The notes under the pieces: model-generated
What the model saw: only the letters and a program-made list of their open reading frames with translations
Told to the model about the DNA's origin: nothing
Databases searched by the model: none
Position numbers and translations under genes: made by a program
Source of the DNA: Elusimicrobiota bacterium
Lineage (GTDB): Bacteria; Elusimicrobiota; Elusimicrobia; Elusimicrobiales; UBA9959
DNA: 16,459 bases
Reading direction: 5' to 3'
Assembly: GCA_003500765.1 (NCBI GenBank)
Contig: DNQL01000171.1
Coordinates: 1-16,459, forward strand
Shown here: positions 7,803 to 14,786 of the stretch, piece by piece
Numbering within the stretch: position 1 is the first letter of the stretch
Layout of the letters: each line of letters opens with the position of its first letter

Positions 7803-8555
7803 ATGAAAATTTCAGCCCTTCGGTACTATCTCGGAAGGATCCCGGCCGTTCTGCGGGTCTTGTTCGGGGATTTCTATCCCGACATCGGCAGGATGGATTA
7901 CGACGAATACTGGGAGACCCGCGGGGAATTCTCGTATTCTACGCGTTATTCCGCGTTCGAAAAGCTTATAGAGCCCGGCTCGTCGGTGCTCGACATAGGC
8001 TGCGGCGACGGCGCGACCCTCAGCTACCTCGCCCGGAAGCTGACCATCCGGGGCGAAGGGCTGGACGTATCCGGAACGGCCGTTCGCCGGGCGAACGAGA
8101 GAGGGGTTAAGGCCAGGGTCGGCGACGCCGCCTCGGACTCTTTCATTATAGACCCCGGGCAGGACTACATAATCATATCCGAGGTCCTGGAGCATATTCC
8201 CAACCCGGAGGACCTGCTATCCAAGACACGCGGTAAATTTAAAAAAGGCCTGATATTGTCGGTGCCGAACACAGGCCATTACCTGCACAGGCTCCGCCTG
8301 CTGTTCGGACGCTTCCCGGTACAGTGGGCCCATCATCCGGGCGAGCATCTGCGGTTCTGGACTCTTGGGGACTTTAAATTCTGGCTGGAGTGGCAGGGGT
8401 TCAGCCCCGTGGACATGCGCGTCCACTCTGGCGTACCTCTCCTGAACAGGATCGTCCCCTCCCTCTTCGCTGACAGCGCGGTCTTCCTTGTGAAGGAAGC
8501 CCCGGAGGGCATCCCCGAAAATCCGCGCGGGTTCAGGGGAGGACAGCTAAAATGA
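7803..8555 (+). CDS. SAM-dependent class I methyltransferase, MetW-like
   Basis: This 250-residue protein is a Rossmann-fold methyltransferase. SAM-binding motif I is VLDIGCGDG (62-70), the acidic end of strand 2 is D88, and EVLEHIPNPE (127-136) corresponds to motifs IV/post-IV. The order VLDIGCGDG, then a VLEHIPNPEDLL-like segment, SVPNTGHYLHRLRLLFGRFPV (153-173) and HLRFWT (182-187) resembles the MetW family. However, no homoserine acetyltransferase partner is nearby, and similar proteins are common in polysaccharide loci. It probably methylates a glycan or lipid-linked intermediate; that is inference. No Shine-Dalgarno sequence precedes the ATG, which stands 13 bases from a TATAAT. Its 3' end overlaps the next gene by ATGA, so the two products are probably made in step. 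Confidence 0.88.
   Translation: MKISALRYYLGRIPAVLRVLFGDFYPDIGRMDYDEYWETRGEFSYSTRYSAFEKLIEPGSSVLDIGCGDGATLSYLARKLTIRGEGLDVSGTAVRRANERGVKARVGDAASDSFIIDPGQDYIIISEVLEHIPNPEDLLSKTRGKFKKGLILSVPNTGHYLHRLRLLFGRFPVQWAHHPGEHLRFWTLGDFKFWLEWQGFSPVDMRVHSGVPLLNRIVPSLFADSAVFLVKEAPEGIPENPRGFRGGQLK
8538..8542 (+). promoter_or_regulatory. Strong Shine-Dalgarno sequence for the CDP-alcohol transferase gene
   Basis: GGAGG lies nine bases before the ATG at 8552 and within the last codons of the methyltransferase gene. With the ATGA stop/start overlap it supports coupled translation and fixes the start. Confidence 0.6.
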
Positions 8556-9319
8556 GAGGTTATACCGTAGAACAGATGCGGGAGTCGTGCGCCCAGAAGC
8601 GGGAATGGGAAAAACAGTTCCCCCTGAGCCATTTCGTTTTCCGGCCTATTTCTTTCTACGCCGCCAGCGCGGTATCGCGGCTCACTTTATCCGCGCCGCT
8701 GGTGGCGGCAGCCGGTTTCGCTATAGCCCTGGCCGGCCTCGTAGCCCTGGTCCTGCTGGGCGAACTGGGTCCCTGGCCGGGAATAACGCTGCTGGCCGTT
8801 TATGCCCTGGCCGACGCCGTGGACGGGAACATCGCAAGGGTGACGGGCACCGTCACATATTACGGGCGCTTCCTGGACGGGACGCTGGGAATACTGGCGG
8901 AAGGGGTCTTCTTCCCGGCGCTGGGGGCCGGACTCTGGCTGGCCGGCGGAACGGGAACTCCTTTCAGCTCCGCGCCTATGCTGCACGCCGTCGCGGGCTT
9001 ATCCGTCCTCGTACTGATGCTCTATTCCGCCCTCGTAGAGGGCGGCTTCGGCCGCTATACAATAGAGAAAAGAAAAACGGAAGGATCTTTTGAAGAGACG
9101 CTAAAAAAGAATATCGGCAGTTCCCGCTACCGGGGATCGATCCTTTACGCGGTATACCTTAATGCCCAGGCGTTCACTGTACAGCTGCTTCTGCTCGCCG
9201 TCCTGACGGCCGCCGGCCGCATCGGATATTTCCTGCCGTGCATGGCCGGGTTCTACGCGGCCAAATTTCTGTTCGTAACTCCCTATTACCTGCGCCGGGC
9301 CTCTTCCGAACTGGGCTGA
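8552..9319 (+). CDS. CDP-alcohol phosphotransferase-family membrane protein with altered signature
   Basis: This 255-residue membrane protein matches the CDP-alcohol phosphatidyltransferase family, which moves a phospho-alcohol from CDP to a second alcohol in the inner membrane. The soluble N-terminus (1-45, with ESCAQKREWEKQ and FRPIS) is typical of the family, followed by about six membrane segments. The family signature is D-x2-D-G-x2-A-R-x8-G-x3-D-x3-D. Here D88, D91, G92, A95, R96, G105 and D109 are all in register, but the last position, 113, is glycine. That fourth aspartate is proposed as the catalytic base, so the enzyme may be inactive, act differently or use another residue. The gene is coupled to the methyltransferase, and its last 34 bases overlap the opposing GT2 gene. 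A role in adding a phospho-alcohol to the glycan, or in lipid carrier synthesis, is speculative. Confidence 0.82.
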   Translation: MRGYTVEQMRESCAQKREWEKQFPLSHFVFRPISFYAASAVSRLTLSAPLVAAAGFAIALAGLVALVLLGELGPWPGITLLAVYALADAVDGNIARVTGTVTYYGRFLDGTLGILAEGVFFPALGAGLWLAGGTGTPFSSAPMLHAVAGLSVLVLMLYSALVEGGFGRYTIEKRKTEGSFEETLKKNIGSSRYRGSILYAVYLNAQAFTVQLLLLAVLTAAGRIGYFLPCMAGFYAAKFLFVTPYYLRRASSELG

Positions 9320-10221
9320 AGCGGGCCGGTCCTCCCCAGGAGGCCGTGAACGACGGCTTTTAATATAAAGCCCATTTCCCGGGGGGCCGTCCATCCGTTG
9401 CGCATGAAAGATTCGAATATATATTTCGGCAGCCCCGCCGCCGCCAGAAGAGGTATCAATAGCCACCGGTGCAGCGCCGACCCGTTGCGCCTTATAAGGG
9501 TGAATTTATTGCGGATGACATAGTATACCCGCTCCGGTGAAAGCCTCTCCTGTCTCATGATATGGACGGCGGAGGCGGCGGGCAGATAGACCACCCCGCA
9601 ACCGGCCCGCTTCGCGCGCAGACAAAAATCCACACCTTCGTGGGAACGGTAGTACCCGGGCCAGAAGCCGCCAATGGTCTCTATCACGCCGGGAGTCGCC
9701 ATAAGGCAGGCCGGATCCAGCCAGTCGCAAGGCAATGGATCGCGGCCATCCTTCATCCTGTAGGTAAAGGTCAACCAGTCCACGAAATACGCTCCGTGAA
9801 GAAGCTCCCCGTCGTCGGAACGGATCATGCGCGGCGCCACGACCCCGGTTTTGGGATTTTCCATGATGTATCCGGAGAGCCCGGCTACGCAGTCTTTATC
9901 GAGGATAACGTCGTCATCCAGGAAAAGCACCAGGTCCGAGGCCGCCATGGCCTTGGCGGCGGTAATATTCCTGGCGTGGGCGATGCCCCTTCTTGCGTCC
10001 GACACGTGAAAAGCCGCGGCGTAAAAACCCTTTTCTTTCAATCCTGAGAGGAACCCGGGAACGGCCCGGGGAGTATCGTCCCCGCTGCCGTCGTCATGGA
10101 CCCACACACCGATCCGATCCGGGGGATAAACCTGCCCGGCTAAGCCGGAAAGAGCGCGCAGCACCGCTTCGCAGCGGTCCAGGGTGCAGATAACTATGCC
10201 CACTCTCGGGAGATCAGACAT
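9286..10221 (-). CDS. Glycosyltransferase family 2 (GT-A fold), rhamnosyltransferase-like
   Basis: This 311-residue GT2 enzyme should add a sugar, by inversion, from a nucleotide-sugar donor in the cytoplasm. The nucleotide-binding N-terminus is VGIVICTLDRCE (7-18), VHDDGSGDDT (41-50) supplies the uridine/metal contacts, and FLDDDV (100-105) carries the DXD-type metal site. HEGVDFCLRAKRAG (194-207) corresponds to the catalytic-base region of the E-x2-D form seen in rhamnosyltransferase-like members. A hydrophobic or amphipathic C-terminal helix (about 252-270) may attach it to the membrane. The ATG has GGAG eight bases upstream and overlaps the stop of the preceding gene by eight bases. It is the last gene of the long minus-strand run and overlaps the plus-strand CDP-alcohol gene by 34 bases at its 3' end. 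Donor specificity is unknown. Confidence 0.92.
   Translation of the reverse strand: MSDLPRVGIVICTLDRCEAVLRALSGLAGQVYPPDRIGVWVHDDGSGDDTPRAVPGFLSGLKEKGFYAAAFHVSDARRGIAHARNITAAKAMAASDLVLFLDDDVILDKDCVAGLSGYIMENPKTGVVAPRMIRSDDGELLHGAYFVDWLTFTYRMKDGRDPLPCDWLDPACLMATPGVIETIGGFWPGYYRSHEGVDFCLRAKRAGCGVVYLPAASAVHIMRQERLSPERVYYVIRNKFTLIRRNGSALHRWLLIPLLAAAGLPKYIFESFMRNGWTAPREMGFILKAVVHGLLGRTGPLQPSSEEARRR
9343..9361 (+). terminator. Candidate intrinsic terminator downstream of the CDP-alcohol transferase gene
   Basis: A 5-bp perfect stem (GCCGT / ACGGC) with a five-base loop is followed immediately by TTTT and then AATAT, 23 bases after the stop at 9319. A second small hairpin (CCTCC / GGAGG) lies just before it. 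Both are inside the coding sequence of the opposing GT2 gene. The stem is short, so confidence is moderate. Confidence 0.45.
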
Positions 10222-11605
10222 CGGCTACGCTCCGGGTCTGGCCGTTCGGGAATTTAAGGAGATGAAGTTTCATTAACAAAGCCGTCAGAAACCAGAAGGG
10301 CTCCATAACGCGCACCACTATGAACGTATTCACGCCCAGTCCCTGAAAAAGGAGCCCGATCAGGGATGTCATGAGCCCCGCCGCCACCGCCTTGATCCAG
10401 AATTCTTCGTAGGCCATATAAACCGCGCGTGCGGCATAAAAAACGCGGTAGAGCATCCAGCAGAAGACGAAAAATCCTATTATCCCCAGTTCGCCAAGGA
10501 CCAGGGCGTACTGATTGTCGCCCAATCCTATGCCGGTCACCCCCCACCCGAGAAAGGGATGCTTAGGGAGACGTTCGGTAAGGACCCTCCTGAGGGAATT
10601 GTAACGCAAGTAGGCCGATTCCTCAAGGTTTACGCTCACCCCAAGCAGTTCCACTTTCCGGGTGGCAAGGTCACCGACGAAAGTCGTGCTGATACGGTCG
10701 GCGACCCTTTCGGATATCCCGGGAATAAGCATTGCCCCCAGCACGGCCGCGAGAAGAACGGTAAAGATAAAAAGGCGTCTGCGTGCCGAGATCATGAGAA
10801 AAGCCGGCAACATAGCGGCCAGGCCCATATAGGACGCTCGGGAATAGGTCACTAGGAAAGCCGGCAGCACCGCGGCCAGCCCCGCCATGGCCAGAAAAGA
10901 TACTTTCAGCGGGGCCTGGGACACGAAACCGAGGAGTATGCCTATCACCAGGAGGTAATACCCTCCCAGCGAAGCAGGCTCGGCCTCCTCCGGATTGCCG
11001 ACCGGAGCTTCGAACGGGGCGGTCGCGCGGGCGTTGCCGGTGGAGCTGAAATAATAGTAATACGCGTAAATGGTTACGAGCAGCGCGACCAGCGCCCCGG
11101 CCCGAAGATATCTCCGGACCTCCTCCTTGCCCTTGACGATATTTACCGTCATGAAATAAAGGAGGAAATACTGCACGTACTTCAGAACGTAGAAGAACGA
11201 TATTTTGGCGTCCACATCGCCGCGCAGCACCCCCAGGCCCGTGGAGACGACGCAAAGAACCGTGTAAAGAAGTATGGGCTTGTGCACCGGGGTATCGACG
11301 ATGAAAGCGGCCCCCTTATCCATGGCCGTCCTGGCGAACCAGGAAATAAAAATAACGATCATCAGTATATCGTCGTACCGTATCACGATATGCCTGGCCG
11401 GCATGAGCTGACCGAGCCCTATCTCCGGTGACAGGAGCATGGAAAAAATAACGAGGAAAAGGCTAAGCTTAGGCGAGAAGAAGGCGAACACGGATATTCC
11501 CACCGCGAAAGCTCCGATTACGACCGCCCCGGGGTCCGCGACCGTGACGAACCAGCCGGCCATTACAGCCAGCACGGAAGCGGCTATGACCAGCAGGTAG
11601 TTCAT
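10214..11605 (-). CDS. O-antigen ligase / polysaccharide polymerase family membrane protein (Wzy/WaaL-like)
   Basis: This 463-residue protein has about 12 hydrophobic segments. The Wzy_C / O-antigen ligase signature is visible: TYSRASYMGL (253-262), then a larger external loop (about 295-350) ending in KHPFLGWGVTGIG (348-360), followed by NQYALVLGELGIIG (364-377). R256 and H349 correspond to residues often conserved and needed in this family. In Wzx/Wzy-dependent systems these enzymes act at the outer face of the inner membrane, either polymerising repeat units or ligating a finished glycan. The position directly after the Wzc-like gene (seven-base gap) and before a glycosyltransferase favours a polymerase for the same exopolysaccharide. 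Polymerase and ligase cannot be separated by sequence alone. Confidence 0.9.
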   Translation of the reverse strand: MNYLLVIAASVLAVMAGWFVTVADPGAVVIGAFAVGISVFAFFSPKLSLFLVIFSMLLSPEIGLGQLMPARHIVIRYDDILMIVIFISWFARTAMDKGAAFIVDTPVHKPILLYTVLCVVSTGLGVLRGDVDAKISFFYVLKYVQYFLLYFMTVNIVKGKEEVRRYLRAGALVALLVTIYAYYYYFSSTGNARATAPFEAPVGNPEEAEPASLGGYYLLVIGILLGFVSQAPLKVSFLAMAGLAAVLPAFLVTYSRASYMGLAAMLPAFLMISARRRLFIFTVLLAAVLGAMLIPGISERVADRISTTFVGDLATRKVELLGVSVNLEESAYLRYNSLRRVLTERLPKHPFLGWGVTGIGLGDNQYALVLGELGIIGFFVFCWMLYRVFYAARAVYMAYEEFWIKAVAAGLMTSLIGLLFQGLGVNTFIVVRVMEPFWFLTALLMKLHLLKFPNGQTRSVADV

Positions 11606-11612
11606 CGGCGGC

Positions 11613-13481
11613 TCACCGTTTTACGTAATTATTGTAGTCGTAGTAGTAGTAGCCGTACTGCGGCCCCATCTCGGAGGCGCGCACGCCGTTGAGGACGACG
11701 CCGATCATGCGGGCGTTGACTCCGGTGATCTGCTCCTTGGCGCGGCGCAGCGCGCCGCGGGCGATCTTGCCGGCCTTGTAGACCAGAACTACGCCGTCGG
11801 TATGCTTGGCGAGTATGACGGAATCGATGAACAGCAGCACCGGCGGGGCGTCGAAGACTATAACGTCGAATTCGCTCTTTAGCGAGGTCATAAGCTCTTC
11901 CCAGCGCCAGGAATCCAGCAGGTCCACCACATTGGCCGGCGTTGCGCCGCAGTTCATGATCTTGAGGTTCTCGACGCCCTGGAAGCGCATCAAATGCTCG
12001 AAATTCATGCCGCCCATGATGAAGTCGGCGCTCTCGGTGACGACCTCCTGCCATTCCGCGCGGCCGGAGAGCACGTCGCTCAGGCCCGGTTGTTTGTCGA
12101 GGCCGAATATCTGGTAAATAGCGGGCCGGCGAAGGTCGGCGTCGATCAGCAGCGTCTTGAGTCCTGAATTGGCGCTGGCCAAGGCGAAGTTCACCGCCGA
12201 GAGGGTCTTGCCCTCGGCCGCGCCGGCGGAGCTGAACACCACGGCGAAGCTTTCCTTGGTATTAAGGTTGGAGACGATATTGGTGCGCAGCGTGTGGTAA
12301 GCCTCTATCACGCTGGAGGCGTAGCGTTTGTTGAAGATGAGCGCGCTGCGGAAGGCCTCGACGGTATAGCGCTCCTTCTTGAAGAACTGGGTGAGCCAGT
12401 TGTCCAGCGGCTTCTCGCTGAGTATGTTGGGAATAAGTCCCAGCACGGGCAGCTTCAGGAATCCTTCGATGTCCTCGATGGTGCTTATCGACACATCGAG
12501 ATTCTCCAGTACAAAGACCAGGACTATGGCCAGGAACAGGCCCATGAAGATGCCGACCATGAGGTTGAGTTGCTTATTGGGTGAGACCGGCAACCCGGAG
12601 GACGTCGGGGGATTTATAACCGTGACGAAGGAGACGATGGAAGAGACTCCGAGCTTGGCGGATTCGTGCTCCTTATTGAGCGTGGTATAGAGTTCCTCCT
12701 GCATGCGCAGTTCGCGTGTCATGCGCACCAGCTCGGTCTCCTGGGCGGGGATCTCGGCAAGTTTCCCCTGGAGCACACTGATGCGCTGCTCGATGTTCAT
12801 TATCTCGGGGTGGTTAGGGGTGTACTTCTCCAGGAGCTCGCGCTTGCGAATTTCCATGTCGGCCAGCTGGTTGGCCAGCACCGAGCTCATGCCGGACTTG
12901 GGGTTGCGCTCGTAAAAGGACTGCCGCTGGCGCTCCAGCGAGCGGAGGCTGCTTTCCACCTCCGCTTTCCTCGCGGAAATATCGTCGAGCGTCTTACGGA
13001 CCTGGGCGCTTTTCTGTTCCAGGTCGTATTCGCGGTAGGCCTCTATCACGGCCTGCACTGTCCTGGCCGCCATCTGGGGATTGGGACTGAAGGCCGATAT
13101 ATTAATGAGGTTCGAGTCCTGCAGCCTTTCGGCTTTGTATGAATTGAGCAGCGCAGCGACGCGCTGGGGGTCGGTACCGTCGCGCTTGAGCAGGCCCAGC
13201 CTGGCCGCCGCCCTTTCGGCTACTTCGGAGGAGGTTATGACGCGCAGTTCGGTCGCCACGGCTCCCCAGGGGTCCCACTCGGTGGTCATCTCGGAACCGG
13301 GCAGTCTTGAATAGCTGGCCGGCGGTTTGAATTTTATCACACCCTGGCTTTTATAAGTTACCGGCTGAAGACGCGTATAGAAAAGCACCGACAGGATCGT
13401 GACGGCGAAAGTGAGCATCGCCACCCATTTACGGCGGTTTATGATGCGCCAGTAATCGTAAAGGGTGAGTTCGGAATTCAT
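11613..13481 (-). CDS. Polysaccharide co-polymerase and bacterial tyrosine kinase (Wzc-like, BY-kinase)
   Basis: This 622-residue protein joins a chain-length (Wzz) domain to a cytoplasmic BY-kinase, in the manner of E. coli Wzc (about 720 residues). Membrane helix 1 is at about 19-36, a periplasmic coiled region covers about 145-275, a proline-rich segment (PPTSSGLPVSP, 291-301) precedes membrane helix 2 (about 306-326), and the kinase occupies about 375-622. Kinase motifs are Walker A AGAAEGKT (419-426), Walker A' LLIDADLRRP (444-453) and Walker B VIVFDAPP (540-547). The tail QYGYYYYDYNNY (608-619) has seven tyrosines, the usual autophosphorylation cluster. The EX2RX2R oligomerisation motif reads E393, H396, R399, so its first arginine is replaced. 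The gene overlaps the Wza-like stop by one base (TGATG). It should regulate polymer length and couple polymerisation to export. Confidence 0.95.
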   Translation of the reverse strand: MNSELTLYDYWRIINRRKWVAMLTFAVTILSVLFYTRLQPVTYKSQGVIKFKPPASYSRLPGSEMTTEWDPWGAVATELRVITSSEVAERAAARLGLLKRDGTDPQRVAALLNSYKAERLQDSNLINISAFSPNPQMAARTVQAVIEAYREYDLEQKSAQVRKTLDDISARKAEVESSLRSLERQRQSFYERNPKSGMSSVLANQLADMEIRKRELLEKYTPNHPEIMNIEQRISVLQGKLAEIPAQETELVRMTRELRMQEELYTTLNKEHESAKLGVSSIVSFVTVINPPTSSGLPVSPNKQLNLMVGIFMGLFLAIVLVFVLENLDVSISTIEDIEGFLKLPVLGLIPNILSEKPLDNWLTQFFKKERYTVEAFRSALIFNKRYASSVIEAYHTLRTNIVSNLNTKESFAVVFSSAGAAEGKTLSAVNFALASANSGLKTLLIDADLRRPAIYQIFGLDKQPGLSDVLSGRAEWQEVVTESADFIMGGMNFEHLMRFQGVENLKIMNCGATPANVVDLLDSWRWEELMTSLKSEFDVIVFDAPPVLLFIDSVILAKHTDGVVLVYKAGKIARGALRRAKEQITGVNARMIGVVLNGVRASEMGPQYGYYYYDYNNYVKR

Positions 13482-14167
13482 CAGCGTCCGTCCGTAGCCA
13501 GGTGCATGCTCAGTGCGAAAGTGCCCAGCATCAGCCAGGGCAGCAGGTTATCGCTCAGCCATTTCGTGGTGGAAGCGAATTTTTTGCGTGGGACATATAC
13601 CACATCGCCCGGCTTGAGCGCGATATTCTTATCCATTTCCCCGTCGAACACCTCGTCCAGCCTGGCCTCGAAAACTTCTTCCTTTAGGCTGCCGTCGGCC
13701 CCTTTTACGCTTCTGAAGACCCGGAGGTCCCCCGTGCGGGCGTAATCCTGCAGGCCGCCCGACTGGGCGACCAGTTCGAGGAGCTTCATGCCGTCCCGGT
13801 ACTCGAAGTAGCCGGGGCTGCGGACCTGGCCGATTATGGCCACCCGGTAGGAGGAGAATTTCCGGACATTGACCGTTATGCTGGGATTAGACACGTACTT
13901 GGAAAACTTCGCGGTAAGCATGTTCTGCAGATCTTCCGCCTTCATGCCCTGCACCTTGACCGAGCCCAGCAGGGGGATCTCGATGGAACCGTCGGGCTGC
14001 ACCGTGACCTCCTTGGAGAATTCCTCGGCCGGGAAGACATTGACGCTTATGACGTCTCCGGGGGAGATATAATGCGCGCCGGGCGCGACCAGGGAGATGC
14101 CCTGCGCGCAGAGGCCGGCCGGGAAAGAGTTCATCAGGAGGAGGAATGAGACCATTATTTTTATCAT
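13481..14167 (-). CDS. Polysaccharide export protein, Wza/Poly_export family with SLBB domain
   Basis: This 228-residue secreted or outer-membrane-linked protein belongs to the Wza export family. A signal peptide (about 1-21, with cleavage plausible after LCA) is followed by the Poly_export domain (about 30-103; YISPGDVISVNVF, VQPDGSIEIPLLGSV) and one SLBB domain (about 108-195; VAIIGQVRSPGYFEY, ALKPGDVVYVPRK). A hydrophobic segment near the C-terminus (about 204-222) could be the membrane anchor. E. coli Wza is about 379 residues, so this is a compact form. The cysteine at 20 is not in a good lipobox (AGLC), so lipidation is doubtful. No Shine-Dalgarno sequence precedes the ATG; a TATAAT ends 11 bases upstream. 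It is directly followed by the Wzc-like gene, its usual partner. Confidence 0.93.
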   Translation of the reverse strand: MIKIMVSFLLLMNSFPAGLCAQGISLVAPGAHYISPGDVISVNVFPAEEFSKEVTVQPDGSIEIPLLGSVKVQGMKAEDLQNMLTAKFSKYVSNPSITVNVRKFSSYRVAIIGQVRSPGYFEYRDGMKLLELVAQSGGLQDYARTGDLRVFRSVKGADGSLKEEVFEARLDEVFDGEMDKNIALKPGDVVYVPRKKFASTTKWLSDNLLPWLMLGTFALSMHLATDGR

Positions 14168-14178
14168 ATACGGTTGTA

Positions 14179-14184
14179 ATTATA
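14179..14184 (-). promoter_or_regulatory. TATAAT box immediately upstream of the exporter gene
   Basis: A perfect TATAAT on the minus strand lies in the 25-base AT-rich gap between the two-helix membrane protein gene and the Wza-like gene, ending 11 bases before the ATG at 14167. It could be a secondary promoter for the export operon giving a nearly leaderless message. No -35 box is clear, and read-through from upstream genes is also possible. Confidence 0.35.
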
Positions 14185-14192
14185 ACTATTTA

Positions 14193-14786
14193 TCAGCGCC
14201 GGCCGGGATTTTCCACGGCTTTGGAAAGGGTCCTGACTATGGCCCTGAGCTCCTCTATCTTCCGCTCCAGGTCCTTCTCCCTGGCCTGGTCCATGGAGGC
14301 CGGGGAAGAGGAGGGGCCGGAAGAGGGCCGCATCTCCAGGGCCTCGATCTTGCGCCTGAGGCGCTCTATCTTCTCATTGGATCCGGACTCCGCCGCGCCG
14401 CGGCGGCGGGAGTTAAAATAGTAGCCGACCAGCATCAGGAAAGAGGCGATGGCGAAAAGCATGAAGGCGACGGAACCGAAAAGAACGAGGTAAGGATAAG
14501 ACCCTATAACTCCCAGGGCCGACGCCAGGACCGATATGAGCAACCCGAAGATAAGGGTCTCCTTGTTCTCGGCCCAGATGAGCGAGCCGTGATGGGCCGC
14601 GGGCTGCTCGGCGGCGAGTTCGGGCAGGGGCCGGCGGCCGCGGCTTGTTATCCCGGGGCCGGGGGCGGGCCTGAAAACGGGCGCCGGCGAGGCAGGCTCA
14701 GCGGGGCGGACCTTCCGCTCCGGCTCGGGCGTCTCCTCGCGCAGCCTGCCCAGCATGCGGGCCAGGTCTTCCATCCCGCCGCCCAT
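14193..14786 (-). CDS. Hypothetical two-helix membrane protein with helical C-terminal tail
   Basis: I do not recognise the family of this 197-residue protein. It has a short amphipathic N-terminus (1-17), a Pro/Ala/Arg-rich probably disordered linker (18-65), two membrane helices separated by a very short turn (about 78-95 and 98-122), then a positively charged FNSRRRG stop. Two further charged helical segments (138-152 and 166-190), with heptad-like spacing, are separated by a Ser/Pro-rich stretch. The layout places both termini in the cytoplasm. The start is the first of two close ATGs, because GGAGG lies a few bases before it; it overlaps the previous stop by one base (TAATG). It sits between two coiled-coil genes and the Wza-like gene, so it may anchor those proteins to the membrane near the export machine; that is inference. 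Confidence 0.8.
   Translation of the reverse strand: MGGGMEDLARMLGRLREETPEPERKVRPAEPASPAPVFRPAPGPGITSRGRRPLPELAAEQPAAHHGSLIWAENKETLIFGLLISVLASALGVIGSYPYLVLFGSVAFMLFAIASFLMLVGYYFNSRRRGAAESGSNEKIERLRRKIEALEMRPSSGPSSSPASMDQAREKDLERKIEELRAIVRTLSKAVENPGRR

Noticed and set aside
9243..9263. Hairpin TGGCCG / CGGCCA downstream of the GT2 gene
   Set aside because: No T-rich tail follows on the minus strand and the loop is nine bases; too weak to call a terminator for the GT2 operon.
12666..13142. Plus-strand open frame with Leu/His/Gly-rich translation
   Set aside because: Antisense to the periplasmic region of the Wzc-like gene; no start signal or family resemblance.
14106..14111. Cys20 of the Wza-like protein as a lipoprotein site
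   Set aside because: The preceding residues AGL do not form a lipobox because Leu occupies the position that needs a small residue; ordinary signal peptidase cleavage after LCA is more plausible.
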